Assembly (NCBI GenBank): GCA_019677205.1
Contig: JAAMXY010002181.1
Span: forward strand, 1-13,063
Direction of reading: 5' to 3'
Length of the DNA stretch: 13,063 nt
Origin: Pinguiococcus pyrenoidosus
Lineage: Eukaryota; Sar; Pinguiophyceae; Pinguiochrysidales; Pinguiochrysidaceae
The notes beneath the pieces were generated by a model that saw nothing but the letters and a program-made list of their open reading frames with translations, was not told the origin of the DNA and searched no databases. Numbering within the stretch: the first letter of the stretch is position 1; each line of letters starts with the position of its first letter. This document shows, in pieces, positions 1 through 6,854 of the stretch. The translations under genes were made by a program, and so were the position numbers.

Positions 1-63
1 CCGTCCTCAGCTACGGTTGGTTTTCGCGCCTCAGCTGTGCGATCGCATTCAAACTGGCGAAAC

Positions 64-126
64 TCCCTCTTCTTCGCCCGGAACTCCGAACCGTGCCGGG
101 GCTGGTTGTGACATGACGGACATCTT
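64..126 (+). repeat. Left terminal inverted repeat of the transposon
   Basis: These 63 bases are the exact reverse complement of 5078-5140. The repeat begins TCCCTCTTCTTCGCCCGGAA and ends TGACGGACATCTT. Immediately inward (127 on) the similarity stops. Outward, only a weak resemblance remains (GCGAAAC on this side, GCAAACAGT read inward on the other). It is probably the transposase binding site and perhaps part of each gene's promoter, since both genes read inward from the ends. Confidence 0.95.
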
Positions 127-464
127 CCAAATCTTCTCTCCGCCCAGAACGTGAAGTTCGCGCCAAAGCCCTTTTGAATGCTGCTCTCTTTGAGACACGT
201 GGGCGGAGAGAGAGCTCGAGACCTTACACAACCATTCTCCAAGCCAGATCACGGCGAAACAAGCAGGTATGACTTTGAAGAATGATCCCTGAGGCACGTA
301 CGAGTGGCGTTCTGCGTAGACCGAAGAGACTTTTGTATCCTCTGCGGAATGTCGCTTTACAAGAGCAGGACGTTTTCTCCGCGTCTCTAACATTGCATGC
401 TGATTGGTATATCTACTAGAAAGAGATTGACGGAGTCTTGAGTCCGGAGGATCCGGTCATCAGG
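127..464. other. Left subterminal region and 5' leader of the Cys-rich gene
   Basis: About 340 bp between the left TIR and the first convincing ATG of the plus-strand gene. No coding frame with protein-like character is visible on either strand. It presumably holds the promoter and 5' untranslated region of the Cys-rich gene. I see no clear TATA box and no repeat shared with the right subterminal region. Confidence 0.5.
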
Positions 465-2174
465 ATGAGTGGTCGTCGACAGTGCCTTGTGTGCAGAAAC
501 TCAACAAGTTCAGCAGCACCTTCCTCGCATATTCGCTTACGCCAGGCCCTTCCAGACACTTTTCTGAATGGATCAGGCTTCTGCAGAAAGTGTCGCAAGG
601 ACAGAAATCTCGTAGCGCTTCTAAAGGTTCTGACCGAGCTTCTTGTGCACGGATTTGCGAACGATGCTTCGCAGTTTCGGACCGCCCTTGAATCCTCGAG
701 CCTTGGCGTGTGCTCCCGATGCTTCATCCCTGGAATCACAGGAGAGCAGATGGCTGGAGAAGTGAGTGACGCGCTGTGTGCGCTGTGCAGAAAGACCGAC
801 ACTCGTGGAAGAGCGTTGAACGTCTCTTGTGCTCGACTTGATTTTCGAGACGACTTCAGGCCAGCTCGCGAAAGCCTTCTGTCCGTGGAAACAGGTCAAA
901 GACAGTGCTGCAGGTGCCGAGCGTCTTCAGACGAGAAGGTTCAGATGCTTTTGGCCAGAACGCGTCTTCGCAACGATGTGAACGGGCGGGCGCAGTCCAG
1001 AGCGGATTGCGAGACAAATGACGAACTCAACGCTGCCGAGGAAAGCAAGGGAGATCGCGCTGAGTCTGACGAGCTGCAGGAAGCAGCGCAAGGCTCTGAC
1101 GAAGTAAGTCAATGCTGCCATTGGAAGCCAGGGAGCTACGACTGAGTTGACGAGCCACAGGTCGCAGCGCAAGCGTCTGGAGAATCGGATGAGCCAATGA
1201 TGAACATGCTCTCGACGCTGCTCAACAATAGGCTGCAGCTCCATGAAGATGACCCCGAGAAGAGCAGCAGAAAGTGCCAGCTCTTCGAAGCAGGGAGAAC
1301 TTCGGACAAAGGTGCAAGCAATATGAAGCTGAGGAACACGGCCTTCAACCTCCAGCACTACAGGGAAAGGAGAGCTGCTCAAGGTGTATACCAGCGCCGT
1401 CTCCATGCAATGCACGAGCACGCCAGAGATGCAGTCGCCGCCACTCAAGGGCTCTGCAGCATCGAGCTGATAACAAGCCCAGCAATCACAACGGAAAACA
1501 GGATGAACGTGCACAGATACGCCATGGTCTTCACACGGACCGAAAATGACAGACTTCCCGCGACATCGGCGATGAACGTGGAGATTGCTCACCGTGTCGC
1601 CTACGGACTACTGGAAGCTGGCAAGGCTCATGAGATTCGTCGCCAGAATGCTGAGGAACTAGCAGAAGCGGCCAACGCTCAACGGCTGCACTCCGCTGAA
1701 GGAGCTATCGAGCGCAGGCGAGAAGCAGTCCAAGCTGCGGTACAGGGGTTTCTTCATTCGACGGCACATCCTCTGTCCAGAGCTCGCTCGGCAGGTGAGG
1801 CGACGGGCAGTACGGCACAGAACGAAGAGTCGTCATCAAGTCCAAATGAAGAGCTTGTAGGAGAGAGCGAAGACCATTCGGACCAACACCTGTCGACAGC
1901 AGCCATTCTGGAAGCCCCGTCAGCAACATCAACCTTCGCTACAGTAGAAGATGAGGCGCCACGGAAGAGAAAGCGCAGGACGCCCCTTGGCACATTGCAG
2001 GACCCGAACAGTGCGAGCGTCGTCAATGTGCAGCGCATACAGGAGCTGCTCGCCATCCCGGAGCGAAGACAGTTCGCGTCAGACACGGAATTTCGTGAGG
2101 CATCACTGGCACACACTGCACGTATGCAGGCAGAGGTAGACAGAATCCAAGCTCTCAGAGACAGCCACCATTGA
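465..2174 (+). CDS. Transposon-encoded Cys-rich protein with paired CxxC motifs and NLS, two exons
   Basis: Exon 1 is 465-1103, the intron is 1104-1160 (57 nt, GTAAGT donor, CCACAG acceptor), and exon 2 is 1161-2174, giving 550 aa. Both exon edges fall on codon boundaries, and splicing joins a repetitive acidic run (...QGSDE) to a similar one (VAAQASGESDEP), which supports the join. Cys pairs lie at 7/10, 40/43, 83/86, 105/108 and 148-151, so the first ~150 residues could form two treble-clef or ribbon-like zinc sites. The middle is charged and probably helical. A basic run at residues 480-486 (PRKRKRR) is a classical nuclear localisation signal. I chose ATG 465; the frame is open a little upstream but without an earlier ATG. 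I do not recognise the family. A DNA-binding or transposase-partner role is inferred from position, zinc-like motifs and the NLS. Its last 20 bases overlap the end of the opposite gene. Confidence 0.78.
1104..1160 (+). other. Spliceosomal intron in the Cys-rich transposon gene
   Basis: 57-nt GT...AG intron with a perfect GTAAGT donor. Without splicing, exon 1 would end 42 nt into the intron at TGA 1143-1145. With splicing the frame continues for another 337 codons. Phase 0 on both sides. Confidence 0.75.
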
Positions 2175-4761
2175 GCATCTTCTCGAGGCGCTGCCAGTCC
2201 TTTGCAGCCTGCGCAGAGAGCTTGCAGGCTTTCACGCGAAGCGCTTCGTTGTTCCTCCGCCAGCAACTTGGATCCTCTTGGTCTACAAACTTGAGGTCGC
2301 CGAAGATGGTGTTCTTCAAGTCTTCGTGCTGCGTCGAGTCACTGTCGAGCTCTACAGGAAAGGGGGCCCGAAAGCTGTCCGCAATTTCTTCTAGAGCGGG
2401 CAGAAAGGAAAAATCGAGGTCCTCCATTGTTCTGTCGCAATCTCCGGCATCTTCCACCTCTGCTGGACTCATATCATGCTGAGAAGTGCAAATTCGGCAG
2501 TGCACAAGAGCGTCCACCATCTCTTCCCGCTTCGCTTGACGTCGTTCTCCATAGACGAACTCCATGGCAGTATGTCGAGCACTATGAGGGACGCCTGCAC
2601 ACTCATAGTATGCTTCGAGCTTCTCAGCGATCAAGTGCTTCGTCAGGCTGCGATCTTCGAGCAGAAGCGTCCTGTCAATCACGACATTTGTCTTCACTTG
2701 AAGATGAGAACGGGCGGACGGCTTCTTGCTCCAGATCGGATCACGGAGATCGCGGAGCATTTCCGTTGCGCTGTGAATCGCACACCCGGCTCGCCAGTCT
2801 GGACCCGAATAATCGGTTGCCAACCAGTCCACCTCGTGTCGAAGTACCTTCCGAACCTCGATTGTCAGACGATCTAGCACCACACCGAAAGCGGCATCAC
2901 TCGATTCTTCACGATCTTCCACGTTCCCTCCATCTTCTTGGTATGCCTTGTCGAAGAAGAACCTATCTTTTTCCTCGTTCGTCGCTGACAGTGTTCGAGA
3001 GCGTCTCTGTATCTGCTTGAGCGAGGGACGGATCTTGTTAGCCCTCTTCAGTAGTTTGTTTATCTTCTCAACCTTATCGTCGATGGCGATCGCCCCTCCA
3101 TTTGCCGCTGAGCAGAACGAAAAGTGCTGGGCAGCTTTCCGCTCCAACGATGTCGCCGTGGACAGCTGTGTCGCCATGAACGTTGCAATACGCGCGTAGA
3201 TGTGCCCACCTAAGCTGTAGAACAGATGAGCGACCACGAGCCATGTCGACGTAGTGTCCTCTTGGCTTTTCATTGCCTCGCCCAAAGAGTCCATCACCGC
3301 GTGGAAGCTGAGAAAAGCGACGACTTCCTCTAAGAAACTGCCCCGTGGAGCTGCTTGCAGCCACTTCAAGAATCTCCTCGGATCAGGATCGTCCCGAAAG
3401 GCCTTTACCCCCCCCTCACTGGACACGAAGAAGGCGGCGATCTCAAGCGATAGGGCGTCCGCAAAGCGTCGTAGGAAAATCTTGGAATGCCTTGGAGACG
3501 AGAAGGATAGGATATGCGTAGCTTGCCCCGCCTTTCTTCTCTCGGCAGCCACCAGGAGTATTCCCATCAAGCGGGAAAAGAATTCTAGGAGGTGCCTGCC
3601 CAATGCATTTTGCAAGTGCCATAATCCCGATATTAGCCATATACGCTCAGCCCAATCAGTCTCTTCCTCCGCAGCAATCATTTTGCGCATTATCTGGATG
3701 GCAGGGCTGCCATCCATAGCTGCAAATAATGGCAGTTGTGAGGCTGCCATTGGTAGCTGATGCTCAGCTTGAAAGTCTGACTCCTTTTGATGCAAGTCAT
3801 AGAACTCCAGGCCACGTTTGATTGCTGATGTGTATCCGTCCTCGCCTGAAAGACTTGCGGCAATACTCTCGTCGACGAAAATGTCGTCACGAGCGAGCGA
3901 AGAAGTTGGTTCGTCAGAAAGGAAGTCATTCAAGGCGGCAAGCCTCACAGAGAAATCATCCGCCGCAGCGAGAGGCAAGCCTGCCTCAGCTAGACCTTCT
4001 GCGCAGACGCGCTGAAGAGCGTCTAACAGCTTGCAGGCTGCTGGACTGAACGCTGCATTGAGATCTCCCTGCTCGAGTCGGAGCCACACCGGGAGTTCTC
4101 TCGCATGTCGAACGCTGGCAAAGGCGGCACGGACGCGATGGGCTGGACTAGGCGCTTCACAGGAGTTCTCAACCTCTTCCCCGGAGAACGCCCCGCCACC
4201 TAGAGGGAGCTTTCGAAGAAGCACAGTGATCGTCGGCACGTTGCACACTCGCGCCTCAGCTCGATTCACTCTCTGAAACTCCAGGTTGTCAAAGGCGATG
4301 GACAGGAGCGAAGCTGGCGCTCTTGCAAAGGACAAGCGCTCCCTCGTAAAGCTGTCGTTTGAGATCCCGAGCTTCTCCTTGCACTGACAAAGACGACAGT
4401 TGAAGAGAAAGGCCTTCAGCGACGCCGGAGGCCCAACCACAGAGCAAATGTGCTCTATCATACTGGCGAGTGGGCTGAGGCGTCCCCGTCTCATGCAGCC
4501 ATACAGCAGCACCAGGCTCGACTCCAAATCTGCGCTCGCGCTCCCGTCCTCGAAAGAGTCTTCGCAGGACAGGCGAAGCAGCTGGAAGATTGGATCTGCC
4601 TGGGAAATGTCGTCCACGTGCTGTGACAGCGACGGTGTCTCCCACCAGTGCAAGTTCGTAGGCACTGCGCCGAGATGAATGGCCTCCAAGAGTGCTCCAG
4701 TCCACTCCGCAACGGGGAACTCGGACACAAGTCTTCTGGCAAGGCTTTGCGCAGTATCCAT
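2155..4761 (-). CDS. Probable transposase, DUF6589-like RNase H-fold candidate
   Basis: One uninterrupted 868-codon frame, starting at ATG 4761 (in-frame TGA 13 codons upstream) and ending at TGA 2155. Spacing and order of several motifs recall the transposase-like DUF6589 group of fungi and invertebrates: an FDN motif (D158), a DG motif after a hydrophobic strand (D350), a WHLQN motif on a following strand and helix (H382), a YAR motif (522-524), then AIDDKVEKINK (D561, E565, N568), which resembles the AIDQxxEQxN signature of that group. D158, D350 and D561/E565 are the candidate metal-binding acids. A CRIC pair (755, 758) lies near the C-terminus. It is the longest frame in the element and reads inward from the right TIR. 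Family resemblance is from memory; transposase function is inferred from the TIRs, length and motif order. Confidence 0.75.
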   Translation of the reverse strand: MDTAQSLARRLVSEFPVAEWTGALLEAIHLGAVPTNLHWWETPSLSQHVDDISQADPIFQLLRLSCEDSFEDGSASADLESSLVLLYGCMRRGRLSPLASMIEHICSVVGPPASLKAFLFNCRLCQCKEKLGISNDSFTRERLSFARAPASLLSIAFDNLEFQRVNRAEARVCNVPTITVLLRKLPLGGGAFSGEEVENSCEAPSPAHRVRAAFASVRHARELPVWLRLEQGDLNAAFSPAACKLLDALQRVCAEGLAEAGLPLAAADDFSVRLAALNDFLSDEPTSSLARDDIFVDESIAASLSGEDGYTSAIKRGLEFYDLHQKESDFQAEHQLPMAASQLPLFAAMDGSPAIQIMRKMIAAEEETDWAERIWLISGLWHLQNALGRHLLEFFSRLMGILLVAAERRKAGQATHILSFSSPRHSKIFLRRFADALSLEIAAFFVSSEGGVKAFRDDPDPRRFLKWLQAAPRGSFLEEVVAFLSFHAVMDSLGEAMKSQEDTTSTWLVVAHLFYSLGGHIYARIATFMATQLSTATSLERKAAQHFSFCSAANGGAIAIDDKVEKINKLLKRANKIRPSLKQIQRRSRTLSATNEEKDRFFFDKAYQEDGGNVEDREESSDAAFGVVLDRLTIEVRKVLRHEVDWLATDYSGPDWRAGCAIHSATEMLRDLRDPIWSKKPSARSHLQVKTNVVIDRTLLLEDRSLTKHLIAEKLEAYYECAGVPHSARHTAMEFVYGERRQAKREEMVDALVHCRICTSQHDMSPAEVEDAGDCDRTMEDLDFSFLPALEEIADSFRAPFPVELDSDSTQHEDLKNTIFGDLKFVDQEDPSCWRRNNEALRVKACKLSAQAAKDWQRLEKMLNGGCL

Positions 4762-5077
4762 AGCGCCTCCGCTTGTGAAACTGCTACACCACCAAGATCA
4801 ATACTTTCTCGAAGACCACGCTTCGTTTCAGCTGTCTTCGATGAGGTCAAGGTCCTGTATCCCGGCCTGTAAACAAGTGGAAGAGCAGAGAATCAGCCTA
4901 ATTGAATGCTTCAGAGTGGCCTTTCTGCCCTCTCGCGCGTCCTGAGAATCTCGTCAACTCACAGTCTAGTATTGATCGTTGAAAGCGTGATAAATCTTTG
5001 GGATGATACAGTACGCAGCGCGACTCGTGGCGCTCTTGTTGTGGTCGAGTCTTGAGCATTTTACGGACGCTTTTGAA
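4762..5077. other. Right subterminal region, 5' leader of the transposase gene
   Basis: About 315 bp between the transposase ATG and the right TIR, with no convincing coding frame. It should carry the promoter for the minus-strand gene. No similarity to the left subterminal region is apparent beyond the TIRs. Confidence 0.5.
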
Positions 5078-5140
5078 AAGATGTCCGTCATGTCACAACC
5101 AGCCCCGGCACGGTTCGGAGTTCCGGGCGAAGAAGAGGGA
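5078..5140 (-). repeat. Right terminal inverted repeat of the transposon
   Basis: Exact 63/63 reverse complement of 64-126. Reading into the element from 5140, the repeat begins TCCCTCTTCTTCGCCCGGAA. Just outside is AACTGTTTGCTTGCTCATTA, then a strongly AT-rich patch. Confidence 0.95.
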
Positions 5141-5771
5141 ACTGTTTGCTTGCTCATTAAAAATAGTTTTGCTTAAGATATTGATGAGAATGTGGTTTAT
5201 TTTGAAAATTTATTTTTTTTGTGGATGCTTTCAAAAATCACAAATATACTTTCCCGTTCCAGGTCGTCGGTGTCCGCAACGGACAGATGTACGAAATATT
5301 TGAGGGAAACGAGAGCGCGCCGAGGCGGAGCGAAAGACCGAAGACTTCTAGAGAGTTCCGAGCATGCCTTCCTGCGAGCTGCTCTCTTTGTTGGGAAGGT
5401 GTGGATCGATGTGCTTCGTTCAGACGAGCGACGTACGGATGTGGAGATCCCAGCGCTGGCCGGCGTGCCAGTGCAAGCAAAATCCAAAAAACGGCCGGCC
5501 GCAAGCAAGCAAGCAAGACGAGGCAGCGAGCGAAGCAAGGAGCGACTGCCTCGCTCAGAGCGCATTCCACGAAAATTGAGGTGGAGAATTGCTGCAGAAA
5601 CTGTTGGGCGGATGGCGACATTCCATGGCATGATGCGTCATAGCATCAAAGCCTTCGGACGCCACGAGTGGGACCATGAATATGCGGGGGACGGCGATCG
5701 AGACGCAAAATGGTGCCAATCCCCTCCAAATTTACAACATTTTATATACGCTGGTTTCCTCGGGCTGCAGT
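5141..5771. other. Intergenic region between transposon and tRNA, AT-rich at the left
   Basis: No gene is supported. 5156-5260 is markedly AT-rich (T and A runs around 5205-5220) against an otherwise GC-balanced window. 5501-5516 holds four copies of GCAA. Long frames cross this stretch on both strands but lack recognisable motifs, and one of them continues through the tRNA and the SRP14 intron, so they are treated as chance. Confidence 0.5.
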
Positions 5772-5869
5772 GCGCTGCTGGCGTAATGGATAACGCGTCC
5801 GCCTCCTATCCACGAATTTCGACTCGTGGTGTTAGCGGAAGATTCCGGGTTCGAGTCCCGGGTAGCGTT
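5772..5869 (+). tRNA. tRNA-Arg(CCU) with a 25-nt intron
   Basis: A full cloverleaf can be folded. The acceptor stem is 5772-5778 with 5862-5868 (7 pairs, two of them G-U). The D arm is GCGT/ACGC (5781-5784, 5793-5796). The anticodon stem TCCGC/GCGGA is 5798-5802 with 5835-5839. The anticodon CCT is at 5805-5807. The T arm is CCGGG/CCCGG around TTCGAGT. The intron is 5809-5833, at the canonical place after position 37, and contains its own hairpin (CCACGA / TCGTGG). Internal Pol III boxes are present: A box TGGCGTAATGG at 5779, B box GGTTCGAGTCC at 5848-5858. It decodes AGG. CCA is not encoded, as expected for a nuclear gene. Confidence 0.93.
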
Positions 5870-5870
5870 C

Positions 5871-5876
5871 TTTTTT
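5871..5876 (+). terminator. RNA polymerase III terminator of tRNA-Arg
   Basis: A run of six T on the plus strand starts two bases after the tRNA 3' end; a second, longer T run follows around 5883-5891 as backup. Confidence 0.85.
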
Positions 5877-6005
5877 CCTCCTGTTTTTTTTTGGCTCTCT
5901 TCTCTTCTTCTTGTTATCACTCCTTGCAAGCGCCGCTCATATTCGTACTCCCATCCACTCATCGCCGTCTTCGCGCGCACAGCATCGACGCGCGAAGTGC
6001 GCACG

Positions 6006-6519
6006 ATGCTTCTGGACCAGGATGGCTTCCTACTCGCCTTGGGAGAGCTGTACGAAAGCACGCGGGAGCAGGGCACCGTGAGCCTCACGTTCAAGCAGCG
6101 TACGTCTCATCAGCTGATATGAGGCAAACCCGCGCCTCTTTCAACGAGAGAGACATCTGCTCACCTGTGTCTAAGCAGCTGTATCTCTCTGCCTCTCTCT
6201 TTGTCTCTCTCTTTGTCTCTCTTTGTCTCTCTCTGTCTCTCTCTGTCTCTCTATTTCGCTCCTTCTCTGCCTCTCTGCGTCTCTGCCTCTCTGCGTCTCT
6301 GCGTCTCTGCCACTCTCCGATTCAACAGTGAAGCCCGATCCGGAGAAGGACGGCAACGAAGTGCCCTGTGTGCTAGTACGCGCACGGAGCGAGAGACGCA
6401 AGATCAGCACTAGAATTGAGCGACAGGACGCCGGGCGCTTCCAAGTGCTCCTGACGGCAACCATGCGAGCGGCGTGTAGCAACCTAGAGAAAGTCAAGAA
6501 GCGGCCGAGACACACCTGA
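6006..6519 (+). CDS. SRP14: Signal recognition particle 14 kDa subunit SRP14, two exons
   Basis: Exon 1 is 6006-6099, the intron is 6100-6328 (229 nt, GTACGT donor, CAACAG acceptor) and exon 2 is 6329-6519, giving 94 aa. The split codon is restored exactly (C + TG). SRP14 pairs with SRP9 on the Alu domain of SRP RNA and slows elongation during targeting to the ER. The N-terminus MLLDQDGFLLALGELY, then GTVSLTFKQ, matches the family opening (MVLLxxxxFLxEL...GSVxITxK). Residues around RRKIST and RFQVLLTATMRA match the second half of the alpha/beta fold, and the tail KVKKRPR is basic as in other SRP14s. It is shorter than human SRP14 (136 aa): the loop after the first strands and the C-terminal tail are reduced. 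Start is the first ATG and fits the family. Confidence 0.88.
6183..6317 (+). repeat. CT-rich simple repeat inside the SRP14 intron
   Basis: About 135 nt of TCTCTCTGTC- and CTCTGCGTCTCTGC-like units on the plus strand. It fills most of the intron and runs up to near the acceptor, so it doubles as a very long polypyrimidine tract. Confidence 0.9.
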
Positions 6520-6854
6520 CGGATGACCTCGAGCTCGGGCTTCGGCAGCAAAACTTCAGATGCCAGTGGACGCAGAAGCAAGTGTGAGTGTTGCACACTC
6601 CGGGCGTGAACTAAGAACGATAAGGTGGAGAGCGGCGCTGTCGCTGTGTGCAGGATGACCCGTGGGTTGGAAACCTCCTGGCGGTACCGGGCAGTCTGTC
6701 GTGTCGTTGGCGATCGAGATGTTGAAGGCCGTGGCGAGACGACTAAGACTCGTGTCTTGATTGCGCGACGCGCATCATTTCAGCTAATTTTGACTATTGA
6801 TGCAAGCGCGGCTTGGCTGTTGAAAGCACACGGGGCCGCACCGCGCTCTGCACT
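6520..6854. other. Intergenic region between convergent SRP14 and PDI genes
   Basis: 335 bp holding the 3' ends of two convergent genes. A short 6-bp stem hairpin (GAGTGT TGC ACACTC) lies at 6586-6600. A small plus-strand frame here shows no motif and is not called. Confidence 0.5.

Larger units (their letters stand above)
64..5140. mobile_element. Two-gene TIR DNA transposon, about 5.08 kb
   Basis: The stretch is bounded by two perfect 63-bp inverted copies (64-126 and 5078-5140). Inside are just two long genes in convergent orientation: a spliced Cys-rich protein gene on plus (465-2174) and a long probable transposase on minus (2155-4761). The layout of TIR, about 340 bp, gene, gene, about 315 bp, TIR is that of an autonomous cut-and-paste element. 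No reverse transcriptase, tyrosine recombinase, helicase or polymerase is seen, so it is not a retroelement, Crypton, Helitron or Maverick. The frames are intact and the TIRs identical, which suggests recent insertion. The exact ends and target-site duplication are not certain: just outside the perfect repeat the two sides differ by a few bases and a possible 3-base indel. Family assignment is inference. Confidence 0.88.

Noticed and set aside
49-393. Minus-strand frame over the left TIR
   Set aside because: Begins at a non-ATG codon outside the element and reads the inverted repeat; the same peptide arises at the other TIR.
1754-2266. Minus-strand frame opposite exon 2 of the Cys-rich gene
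   Set aside because: A shadow of two real genes: it overlaps both the spliced plus gene and the transposase end, in another frame.
64-5140. KDZ-type (Kyakuja/Dileera/Zisupton) transposon
   Set aside because: Cys clusters are on a separate protein and I do not see the KDZ catalytic pattern in the long protein; motif order fits the DUF6589-like group better.
5197-5631. Minus-strand open frames left of the tRNA
   Set aside because: Overlap other frames of similar length in the same GC-rich stretch, with Arg/Ser-rich low-information composition and no family features.
5192-6331. 379-codon plus-strand open frame
   Set aside because: It runs through the tRNA and into the SRP14 intron repeat, ends in translated CT microsatellite, and has no motif or convincing start.
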